The notes under the pieces were generated by a model. The model had not been told where the DNA came from. It made no database searches and worked only from the letters and a program-made list of their open reading frames with translations. A DNA stretch of 64,000 bases from Thalassococcus_A lentus (GTDB lineage: Bacteria; Pseudomonadota; Alphaproteobacteria; Rhodobacterales; Rhodobacteraceae): the NCBI RefSeq assembly GCF_028023555.1, contig NZ_JAQIOY010000003.1, positions 248,001 to 312,000 on the forward strand, given 5' to 3'. Shown one piece after another: positions 19,778 to 26,996 of this stretch; the stretch's first letter is position 1; each line of letters starts with the position of its first letter. Position numbers and translations under genes: made by a program.

Positions 19778-20953
19778 TTACTGAAGATCCGAGAAAGCCT
19801 CTGCCAAGCGGTTGGCTGCTTCGACTACGCGCGCCCGAGGTGTCGCAAAGTTGAACCGCATGAAGCTTTCACCGCCACTGCCAAAGGTCGGACCATGGTT
19901 CGCGGCGATCCGCGCGCCCTGTTCCACCCGTTTCGTGAATTCGTCGCGTTCCATTCCAGTACCCGAAAAATCCACCCAAGCCAGATACGTCGATTCCATG
20001 GGCATCGAGCGGAGACCGGGAATGGTGTTTACCACGGCATCAAAGGCCTGCCGATTGCCATCAAGGTATTCTACCAGCTCGTCCACCCAAGCGGCGCCTG
20101 CCGGTGAATAGGCGGCTTCGGCCATGAACAGCCCGAAACTGTTGGGGGATATGCCCAATGCACCCATTCGCGCACTAAACCGGGCCCGCAGATCGTCGTC
20201 GGGGATGATGACATTGCCAATGTGGCTGCCAGCAATGTTGAAGGTTTTCGTCGTGGCCGTCATCATCACAAGCCGTTCAGAAACACCGTCATCGACCAGT
20301 GGCATTGCCGTGTGTTGGTTGCCCGGCATGACCAAATCATGGTGGATTTCGTCCGACACGAGGATGAGGTCGTGGCGTTTTGCGAATTCGGCCACGCCTT
20401 TCAACTCGGCACGGCTCCAGACCCGTCCGCCCGGATTGTGTGGTGAGCACAAGATAACCAACCGCTCATTTCCAGTCATCAACCGGTCGTAGGCGTCGAA
20501 ATCCATCTCGTAGCGGCCGTTCTGCTGCACCAATGGGCATTCCACCACTTCGCGACCGGCCGCCTCTATGACCCGCGCAAAGGCATGGTAAACCGGGGTA
20601 AACAGAATGACGCCGTCACCGGGTTTGGTATAGGCATCGACACACAGGCCGGTTCCATTGACCAATCCATGTGTCGAGAAAATCCACGAAGGCTCGACCG
20701 ACCAGCCGTGGCGTTCTTTCATCCACCAGCAAATGGCATTCCGATAGGCCGCATCGTCCCCGTAGTAGCCATAGATTCCATGGTCAGCCATTCTCGAAAC
20801 GGCATCCTGTACACAGGCCGGCGGACGAAAATCCATGTCTGCAACCCACATGGACAGGCCATCGTTCGCGGGCACACCGTAGAGCCGTTCCATCATGTCC
20901 CACTTCACCGAGTGGGTGCCAAAGCGGTTAATGTCCTCATCAAAGCGGCTCAT
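19778..20953 (-). CDS. MalY/PatB-family PLP-dependent aminotransferase / beta C-S lyase
   Basis: The 391-residue fold-type I PLP enzyme begins with the MalY/PatB-like WVADMDF segment and has SPHNPGGRVW, VSDEIHHD (PLP-ring aspartate about D201) and TATTKTFNIAG with the Schiff-base lysine at about K236. Characterised relatives split cystathionine or other cysteine conjugates to pyruvate, ammonia and a thiol. GGAGAC lies upstream of the start. Convergent with the rhodanese gene. Lyase is more likely than aminotransferase from the family, but the substrate is inferred. Confidence 0.85.
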   Translation of the reverse strand: MSRFDEDINRFGTHSVKWDMMERLYGVPANDGLSMWVADMDFRPPACVQDAVSRMADHGIYGYYGDDAAYRNAICWWMKERHGWSVEPSWIFSTHGLVNGTGLCVDAYTKPGDGVILFTPVYHAFARVIEAAGREVVECPLVQQNGRYEMDFDAYDRLMTGNERLVILCSPHNPGGRVWSRAELKGVAEFAKRHDLILVSDEIHHDLVMPGNQHTAMPLVDDGVSERLVMMTATTKTFNIAGSHIGNVIIPDDDLRARFSARMGALGISPNSFGLFMAEAAYSPAGAAWVDELVEYLDGNRQAFDAVVNTIPGLRSMPMESTYLAWVDFSGTGMERDEFTKRVEQGARIAANHGPTFGSGGESFMRFNFATPRARVVEAANRLAEAFSDLQ

Positions 20954-21126
20954 GGGTGTCTCCTGTCATTGTTGCTCTATTCGTCAGGCAGTGGGGCGGC
21001 GGGTGCAAGGGCGAAAAGTGCGATGACGCGCATTCCTGCCGGTTTCAAAGCGTGTAACCGCGATACGTGGCGCTGGTTGCGCACCAAGCATTGCGCATCG
21101 TGCCTTTCCGGCCTAAATCCAAGCGC

Positions 21127-21651
21127 ATGAAACGTCCTATTCTGATCCACCCTGATCCTCGCCTCAAAAAGGTCGCCAAAGCGGTCGACGATATGTCAGA
21201 CGACCTGCGGGTGCTGGCCGATGATATGCTCGAAACCATGTATGCAGCGCCGGGCATTGGTCTTGCTGCGCCGCAGATTGGTGTGATGTCCCGGCTGATC
21301 GTGCTGGATTGTGTGAAATCCGAAGAAGAAGAGCCGCGCCCACTGGTGATGTTCAACCCAAGGGTTGTGGCCGCTTCAGACGAGCAGAATGTGTACGAAG
21401 AAGGCTGCCTGTCGATCCCGGATCAATACGCGGATGTCGAGCGCCCCAAAATCGTTGATGTCGAATGGATGGACGTAAACGGTAACCTGAAGAAAGAGAC
21501 CTTTGACGGGCTTTGGGCAACTTGCGTCCAGCACGAAATCGACCACCTCGAAGGCAAGCTCTTTATTGACTACCTCAAGCCGCTCAAACGGCAGATGATC
21601 ACGCGCAAGATGGTCAAGCTGAAAAAAGAAATGGCGCGGGAAAAGGCGTGA
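21127..21651 (+). CDS. def: peptide deformylase, first of three tandem copies
   Basis: PDF removes the formyl group from nascent proteins. This 174-residue copy has all three motifs intact: GIGLAAPQIG, EEGCLS (metal ligand about C94) and QHEIDHLEG (H136, catalytic E137, H140). It is the most canonical of the three and is probably the housekeeping enzyme. The ATG at 21127 starts the conserved MKRPILIHPDPRL; the ribosome-binding site is weak and longer in-frame starts have no better one. Its stop overlaps the next gene (GTGA), so the cluster def-def-def-like-fmt is likely translated as a unit. Confidence 0.95.
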   Translation: MKRPILIHPDPRLKKVAKAVDDMSDDLRVLADDMLETMYAAPGIGLAAPQIGVMSRLIVLDCVKSEEEEPRPLVMFNPRVVAASDEQNVYEEGCLSIPDQYADVERPKIVDVEWMDVNGNLKKETFDGLWATCVQHEIDHLEGKLFIDYLKPLKRQMITRKMVKLKKEMAREKA

Positions 21652-22145
21652 GCGTTTTATCCATATTGCGCTGGCCGGATGCGTGCTTGTCGCAGGTTTG
21701 CGAACCGGTTGCGCAAGCGTCCGACGTGGCCGATCTGGTCGAGGATTTGTTTGAAACCATGTATGACGCACCGGGGCGCGGTATTGCCGCGCCGCAGGTC
21801 GGGGTCATGAAACGTGTTTTCGTCATGGATGCCGGGTGGAAAACCGGGGACAGAACACCGCGTGTCTGTATCAATCCGGTGATCGAGTCGGCGTCAGAAA
21901 CAAAGGTTCCCAGCAGCGAAGGATGTTTGTCCTTTCCCGGCATCACGGTTGCGCCACAACGCCATGAACGGATTGTCCTGCAATACACGGACCTTGATGG
22001 TGTTCGTCAGTCTGCAGAGCTTGATGGCTTTGAGGCGATTTGCGCGCAGCATGAATTGGATCATCTGGATGGTCTCATGCATTTTGACCGTCTGGACCCG
22101 GATGCGCGCGCTGCGCACCTCAAGGAATATGAAGCTCTGCCATGA
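21648..22145 (+). CDS. peptide deformylase, second tandem copy
   Basis: The 165-residue protein keeps the metal and catalytic residues: EGCLSFPG (about C93) and QHELDHLDG (H135, E136, H139). The first motif is GRGIAAPQVG in place of the usual GxGLAAPQ, a mild change. It should be active as a deformylase, possibly with different peptide preference. Start GTG 21648 overlaps the first copy's stop by four bases, and its own stop overlaps the third copy in the same way. The tight coupling suggests balanced production. Confidence 0.9.
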   Translation: MSVLSILRWPDACLSQVCEPVAQASDVADLVEDLFETMYDAPGRGIAAPQVGVMKRVFVMDAGWKTGDRTPRVCINPVIESASETKVPSSEGCLSFPGITVAPQRHERIVLQYTDLDGVRQSAELDGFEAICAQHELDHLDGLMHFDRLDPDARAAHLKEYEALP

Positions 22146-22636
22146 CGGTTCGCCCATGCATTCGTTGGCCCGACAAACGGCTTCGCACTGCGGCAGCCGA
22201 CGTTCCCGAGATCACCGAGGACGTGCGTAAAATCTGGCGTGACATGATCGACACAATGGAGGCAATGCCCGGGGTCGGGCTGGCTGCACCGCAGATTGGC
22301 ATCGGGCTTCGGTTGGCTGTTGTTGATGCCTCCGAAGACCGCGGGCAGGCCGTGTGCATGGCGAACCCAGAAGTTTTGCACGCTTCGGTTCAACTGCGCG
22401 CCCATGATGAGGCCAGCCCCAATTTGCCGGGTGTTCACGCAAGGATCGAACGGCCACGCGCAGTGACAGTGCGGTTCATGGATGAGCACGGCGTGATTGT
22501 TGAGCGCGACTACGTCGGGCTTTGGGCCACGTCGGTGCAGCACCAGATCGATCATCTGGCCGGAAAAATGTATTTTGACCGCCTCAGCAAAGTGAAGCGG
22601 GACATGTTGATCAAAAAAGCGCGCAAGCATGCCTAG
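22142..22636 (+). CDS. peptide deformylase-like protein lacking catalytic residues
   Basis: The 164-residue protein aligns along its whole length with the two genes before it and keeps GVGLAAPQIG, but the metal-binding cysteine motif EGCLSFPG reads EASPNLPG (Cys to Ser, about S92) and HExxH reads HQIDH (Glu to Gln, about Q135). Both changes hit residues needed for catalysis in characterised deformylases, so this is probably a pseudoenzyme. It keeps both motif histidines and an intact frame with normal codon use, so it is under selection and not decaying. It overlaps the second copy by four bases; fmt follows after 60 bases. Confidence 0.85.
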   Translation: MTVRPCIRWPDKRLRTAAADVPEITEDVRKIWRDMIDTMEAMPGVGLAAPQIGIGLRLAVVDASEDRGQAVCMANPEVLHASVQLRAHDEASPNLPGVHARIERPRAVTVRFMDEHGVIVERDYVGLWATSVQHQIDHLAGKMYFDRLSKVKRDMLIKKARKHA

Positions 22637-22696
22637 CGTACGCCGTCCGCGGTTTTTTTGTTCAAGTGGCAAGGTTTGAAAGAGGCAAGACACCAT

Positions 22697-23611
22697 ATGC
22701 GTGTTGTATTCATGGGAAGCCCGGATTTTTCAGTGCCGGTTCTGGAGTCTTTGGTGGATGCAGGCCATGAAATCGTCTGCGTGTACAGTCAGCCGCCGCG
22801 CCCTGCCGGACGTGGCAAAAAGAACCGGCCAACAGCCGTTCAGGCCAAAGCTGAGGAACTTGGGCTACCGGTTCGCCACCCGGTTTCGCTGAAGGACGTG
22901 GAACAACAAGACGCGTTCGCGGCGCTGAATGCAGATGTGGCGGTCGTGGTTGCTTATGGTCTGATCCTGCCGCAAGCGGTTCTGGACGCTCCCCAAAAGG
23001 GATGTCTGAATATCCATGCTTCCTTGCTGCCCAGATGGCGGGGCGCTGCACCAATCCATCGCGCTATCATGGCGGGAGATCAGGAAACCGGCGTCTGCAT
23101 CATGCAAATGGAAGCCGGGCTTGATACCGGGCCGGTTCTGTTGCGCGAGACAATGCCCATCGGCCCGGAAGAAACGACCGGATCGCTTCATGACAAACTG
23201 AGCGCGCTGGGCGCGGAGCTGATCGTTAAGGCACTTGGTACTCTGCAGGACTTGACCCCCGTGGCCCAGCCGGACAAGGGCGTGACCTATGCGGCCAAAA
23301 TCGACAAAGCCGAAGCACAGGTCGATTGGGCGCGCACAGCAGATCAAGTCAGTCAGCATATCAGGGGGTTGTCTCCGGCGCCCGGCGCATGGACGACGCA
23401 CGCCGGTGAGCGCATCAAAGTGCTGGGTGCAAAAATGTCGGACGGGCAGGGCTCACCCGGAGAGGCACTGGATGCGGCATTCACCATTGCCTGCGGCCGC
23501 GGCGCGGTGCAGGTTACACGGGCGCAGCGTCCGGGCAAGGGCGCGCAGGACGCACAGGAATTTCTGCGTGGGCATCCCGTTCCGCGCGGGACCAAACTGG
23601 GAGAACGCTAA
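22697..23611 (+). CDS. fmt: methionyl-tRNA formyltransferase
   Basis: Fmt formylates initiator Met-tRNA with 10-formyltetrahydrofolate, the reaction whose product deformylase later removes. The 304-residue protein begins MRVVFMGSPDFSVPVL and has the active-site region NIHASLLPRWRGAAPIHRAI and the GLDTG segment, with the usual C-terminal tRNA-binding domain. It follows the deformylase cluster, the common pairing. GAGG lies rather far (about twelve bases) upstream of the ATG. The stop TAA overlaps the ATG of the next small gene by one base. Confidence 0.96.
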   Translation: MRVVFMGSPDFSVPVLESLVDAGHEIVCVYSQPPRPAGRGKKNRPTAVQAKAEELGLPVRHPVSLKDVEQQDAFAALNADVAVVVAYGLILPQAVLDAPQKGCLNIHASLLPRWRGAAPIHRAIMAGDQETGVCIMQMEAGLDTGPVLLRETMPIGPEETTGSLHDKLSALGAELIVKALGTLQDLTPVAQPDKGVTYAAKIDKAEAQVDWARTADQVSQHIRGLSPAPGAWTTHAGERIKVLGAKMSDGQGSPGEALDAAFTIACGRGAVQVTRAQRPGKGAQDAQEFLRGHPVPRGTKLGER

Positions 23612-23847
23612 TGTTTCCGACCATGATTGGAACTGTCGTCATTGCAGGCATCGTTGGTTATGCCTCTGAGCGATCAGGTTTTACCCACAATGGCATCGTG
23701 CAAAGCATCATCATCTGTATTGGTGGTGCGTTTCTGGCCTTTTTCATTTCGTTGATGTTCGGCATCGGCTTTCGGTCGCCGGGGATCAACGCCATCTTTT
23801 CGTCAATCGGTGCTCTTGTCATCGTTCCAACCCATTGGAGGAAGTAA
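23611..23847 (+). CDS. small membrane protein (78 residues)
   Basis: Two hydrophobic segments (about residues 5-18 and 30-52) with a Gly-rich third (SIGALVIVPTHW) suggest a small inner-membrane protein similar in size and Gly content to the GlsB/YeaQ/YmgE (transglycosylase-associated) family. It overlaps the fmt stop by one base (TAATG), so its translation depends on fmt. The next gene, three bases downstream, encodes another protein of exactly the same length and similar character. I infer the two work together; no function is established. Confidence 0.7.
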   Translation: MFPTMIGTVVIAGIVGYASERSGFTHNGIVQSIIICIGGAFLAFFISLMFGIGFRSPGINAIFSSIGALVIVPTHWRK

Positions 23848-23850
23848 GCC

Positions 23851-24087
23851 ATGCCAATTGTCTGGCTCATTGTGATCGGGGCCGCTGCCGGCTTCTTGGC
23901 AACGCGTTTCATGCGCCTGAATCTGGGCACGCTGGAAACCGTTGGCATCGGAATTGCAGGCGCTTTGATTGGCGGGCTCATTATCCGATTTTTGCTTGTC
24001 ATCACGGGGATGCTGGCCGGGCTGGTTGGCGCGGTCTTGGGGGCGATGCTGCTCTTGTGGGTCTGGAAGACCTACCTCCAGAAATAA
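23851..24087 (+). CDS. GlsB/YeaQ/YmgE-like small membrane protein
   Basis: This 78-residue protein is almost entirely hydrophobic, with a GAAAGFLATRFMRLNLGT start and two Gly-rich segments (GIGIAGALIGG and GMLAGLVGAVLGA), the pattern of the GlsB/YeaQ/YmgE stress-response membrane family. GGAGG lies ten bases before the ATG. It follows the previous small membrane gene by three bases and is probably the last gene of the def-fmt transcription unit. Named function in the family is weak. Confidence 0.75.
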   Translation: MPIVWLIVIGAAAGFLATRFMRLNLGTLETVGIGIAGALIGGLIIRFLLVITGMLAGLVGAVLGAMLLLWVWKTYLQK

Positions 24088-24220
24088 CCTCGCACTAAAC
24101 TGACAAACGAATGCGTTTTGTGCACAGCTGCACGGTTGCCCTGCGTTGCCGTGCATTGCTGGCATGGGTGCACAGGGTTACTTCGGCTGCAACGGATGCA
24201 GTCGGGAAAGGAATGCGTTG

Positions 24221-25207
24221 ATGGGTTTGTTGGTAGATGGCGAATGGCGGGACCAGTGGTACGACACGTCCAAGACAGGCGGGGCGTTCAAACGCACAGA
24301 GGCCAAGTTCCGCAACTGGATCACAGCGGATGGCAGCCCCGGACCATCGGGCGAAGGCGGCTTTGAAGCCGAAGCTGACCGGTATCATCTGTATGTCAGC
24401 TATGCTTGCCCGTGGGCACATCGCACCTTGATCTTCCGGACCTTGAAGGGTTTGGAAGACTTGATTGGCGTCAGCGTCGTGCATCCTGACATGCTGCACG
24501 ATGGCTGGAGCCTTGATCCGGACTATCCCGGCGCAACAGGTGATCAGCTGTACGGACTGGCCTTTGCACGAGATGTTTACCTGAAGGCAGAGCCGACCAT
24601 GTCTGGCCGGGTGACGGTTCCTATCCTCTGGGACCGCAAGCGCGAAGCGATTGTTTCAAACGAAAGCTCCGAGATTATTCGGATGTTCAATTCGGCCTTT
24701 GACGGGTTGACCGGCAACCAAAATGACCTGTGGCCCGAGCATCTGCGCGAGGCGATTGAACCCGTGAACGCGCGGATCTACGACACGTTGAACAACGGTG
24801 TCTACAAGGCTGGTTTTGCCACGACCCAAACCGCCTATGATGCAGCGATTGTTCCGCTTTTTGACACGTTGGATTGGCTGGAAGACCGGCTCTCGCAGCA
24901 ACGCTATTTGATGGGCGACATCATAACCGAAGCGGACTGGCGGCTGTTCACGACTCTGGTGCGGTTCGATGCTGTGTATCATGGTCACTTCAAGTGCAAT
25001 CGCGCGCGGATTGTCGACTATCCCAATCTTTGGGGCTACTTGCGCGAGCTGTATCAATGGCCGGGAATCAAGGCGACTGTGAACATGGATCACATTCGGC
25101 GCCACTATCACTACAGCCATGAAAGCATCAATCCGCACAGGATTGTCTCCATTGGCCCCAATCTGGATTTTGAAGCCCCGCATGGGCGCGACGCGACAAG
25201 TGCCTGA
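24221..25207 (+). CDS. glutathione S-transferase family, glutathionyl-hydroquinone reductase-like
   Basis: The 328-residue protein has the catalytic cysteine motif SYACPWAHR (about C63) and the long GST layout of the Xi class (YqjG/EcM4), which reduces glutathionyl-hydroquinones. Other family features are SNESSEIIRMFN for glutathione binding and GDIITEADWRLFTTLVRFD in the helical domain. Start 24221 has AAAGGA at a good distance; the longer start at 24146 would add a Cys-rich tail not seen in the family. The gene is convergent with the receiver-domain gene, stops three bases apart. Confidence 0.9.
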   Translation: MGLLVDGEWRDQWYDTSKTGGAFKRTEAKFRNWITADGSPGPSGEGGFEAEADRYHLYVSYACPWAHRTLIFRTLKGLEDLIGVSVVHPDMLHDGWSLDPDYPGATGDQLYGLAFARDVYLKAEPTMSGRVTVPILWDRKREAIVSNESSEIIRMFNSAFDGLTGNQNDLWPEHLREAIEPVNARIYDTLNNGVYKAGFATTQTAYDAAIVPLFDTLDWLEDRLSQQRYLMGDIITEADWRLFTTLVRFDAVYHGHFKCNRARIVDYPNLWGYLRELYQWPGIKATVNMDHIRRHYHYSHESINPHRIVSIGPNLDFEAPHGRDATSA

Positions 25208-25210
25208 CCT

Positions 25211-25573
25211 TCAGGTACCCGCGTAGTGCTGCACCATAGCGGCCAGATCATCCGGGCGCGTATGGCTGGGCACAAAAGCGCAGGCATTGCTGCAATGGCG
25301 GAAGATCGATCCGTCTGAAAAAAAGCTGGTGTTGGTGACGAAAATCACCCGCGCCTCTGGTTGCCGATACTGCGCAAGATCGGCAACCGCCAGCGCCGCG
25401 TGGCCACGTCCGAGCATCAAATCAAGGATAATGACCTTGAAAGGTTTTTGTTCCAGATGGCGCCCCGCGTCCTCGACATTGGTGGCCACGGATACTGTGG
25501 ATCCCATCCTTTCCAGATGGCCTTTCCAAACCTCGGCGAGCGCAGCTTGTTCCTCGACGATCAATACTGACAC
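25211..25573 (-). CDS. stand-alone receiver-domain protein, degenerate
   Basis: The 120-residue protein is one response-regulator receiver domain without an output domain. The phosphorylated aspartate is kept (VIILDLML, about D51), but the usual acidic pair is Glu-Glu (LIVEEQ) and the conserved lysine near the C-terminus is missing (FVPSHTRP where the family has a Lys-Pro). Such changes usually weaken phosphorylation or dephosphorylation, so it may signal by binding rather than phosphotransfer. No histidine kinase is nearby. It is divergent from the lytic transglycosylase gene across 195 bases. Confidence 0.85.
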   Translation of the reverse strand: MSVLIVEEQAALAEVWKGHLERMGSTVSVATNVEDAGRHLEQKPFKVIILDLMLGRGHAALAVADLAQYRQPEARVIFVTNTSFFSDGSIFRHCSNACAFVPSHTRPDDLAAMVQHYAGT

Positions 25574-25768
25574 GAAGGTCTCCTTACACTCGTTGCACCA
25601 CTTCGTCCGGTCAATCCTCCCCTATCCGGCCAATTCTAAACAAAGCCTTAACATTCTCGTAAGGATGGTGAACAAAAGTTGAACTTGAGCGAAGTTCGGC
25701 TGATCTGCCGACTTGTCCGATGCGGTTTCGCTGATAGGGTACACGAACGAGTGCGAAATGGGGTTTGC

Positions 25769-26944
25769 ATGAAAAAGACAGCGTTTTTGGCCGCAACATT
25801 TCTGGCGGGTGCTTTGCAGGCACAGACCGTCCCTTGTGGCGGCGGATTTGGGGCCTTTGTGAATGACATGGCGCGCGAAGCAATCGCCAAAGGCCATGAC
25901 AGTTCAACCGTTCAGCGCTTTTTCGCGGGTGTCCGGCAGGATCAATCCGTGCTCAAGGCTGATCGACGTCAGGGGATATTTCAGGACCCGTTCATCACGT
26001 TCTCTCGCAAGCTGATTTCGCAATCTCGCCTAGACAAGGGGCGACAACTGGCCCAGAGCCAATCTGCGATCTTTGACAGGATTCAGCGTGAATTTGGCAT
26101 ATCGCCCGGCGTCTTGTTGGCGTTTTGGGCGTTTGAAACCGACTACGGCGCGTTTCAGGGAAACTTCAATACGGCGAACGCTCTGGTCACTTTGGCACAT
26201 GACTGCCGCCGGCCAGAAATTTTCAGACCTCAGGTATTTGCAGCTCTGACGCTCTATGAAAACGGAGCTTTTGATCCGGGTACGACCACAGGTGCTTGGG
26301 CCGGTGAGATCGGCATGGTCCAGATGCTGCCCAAGGACATCCTCGAAAACGGTGTTGACGGTGATGGCGACGGGCGTGTGACTCTCAAGACATCTTCGGC
26401 TGACGCTCTGTTGTCTGGCGCAAAGATGCTGTCTCACCTGGGTTGGCGACCGGGTGAGCCGTGGCTGCAAGAGGTTGTGCTTCCGGATGACTTGGATTGG
26501 TTTGACACTGGGCTTCACACGACGAAAACGGTCGCAGAGTGGGAAGCCTTGGGCGTCAAGGCACGCAGCGGCGTGCTTGATGATGCGCGTCTTCCTGCGT
26601 CCATTATCATTCCGCAAGGCCGCAATGGGCCAGCCTTCATCGCCTACCCGAACTTCAGCGTTTATTTCGAATGGAACAAGAGCTTTACCTACGTTCTGAC
26701 CGCTGCTTATTTTGGCACCCGGCTAATGGGGGCGCCGGTTTACGATGCCGGGCAGCCAGACACAGGCCTGTCAGGCGATCAGATGAAGTCCTTGCAGCGT
26801 AAACTGGCGGACCGTGGCTATGACGTCGGAAAAATCGACGGCATTTTGGGTGCGGGCACGCGGGCTGCGGTAAGGTCGGTTCAGCGTGAACTGGGCCTGC
26901 CTGCAGATGCTTGGCCGACGCCTGACCTGCTGTCGCGCCTTTAA
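25769..26944 (+). CDS. MltB-type lytic murein transglycosylase with peptidoglycan-binding domain
   Basis: The 391-residue exported protein has a signal peptide (MKKTAFLAATFLAGALQAQ), an MltB/SltB-like catalytic domain with the glutamate in FWAFETDYGAFQG (about E123), the GAWAGEIGMVQMLP segment, and a C-terminal peptidoglycan-binding repeat (about 335-391, LQRKLADRGYDVGKIDGILG). It cleaves glycan strands to anhydromuropeptides. Unlike E. coli MltB there is no lipobox, so it is probably soluble in the periplasm. ATG 25769 starts the signal peptide; the upstream TTG extension would hide it. Confidence 0.93.
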   Translation: MKKTAFLAATFLAGALQAQTVPCGGGFGAFVNDMAREAIAKGHDSSTVQRFFAGVRQDQSVLKADRRQGIFQDPFITFSRKLISQSRLDKGRQLAQSQSAIFDRIQREFGISPGVLLAFWAFETDYGAFQGNFNTANALVTLAHDCRRPEIFRPQVFAALTLYENGAFDPGTTTGAWAGEIGMVQMLPKDILENGVDGDGDGRVTLKTSSADALLSGAKMLSHLGWRPGEPWLQEVVLPDDLDWFDTGLHTTKTVAEWEALGVKARSGVLDDARLPASIIIPQGRNGPAFIAYPNFSVYFEWNKSFTYVLTAAYFGTRLMGAPVYDAGQPDTGLSGDQMKSLQRKLADRGYDVGKIDGILGAGTRAAVRSVQRELGLPADAWPTPDLLSRL

Positions 26945-26970
26945 AGCGAGCGGTTAAGTCGCCCGCCCAA

Positions 26971-26994
26971 GGCGTGCCTGAGGCATGGCACGCC
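26971..26994. terminator. hairpin between convergent genes
   Basis: GGCGTGCC and GGCACGCC pair (26971-26978 with 26987-26994) around an eight-base loop, between the transglycosylase stop and the adenine deaminase stop. It lacks a good T-run on either side, so it may stop transcription only weakly. Confidence 0.45.
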
Positions 26995-26996
26995 CC

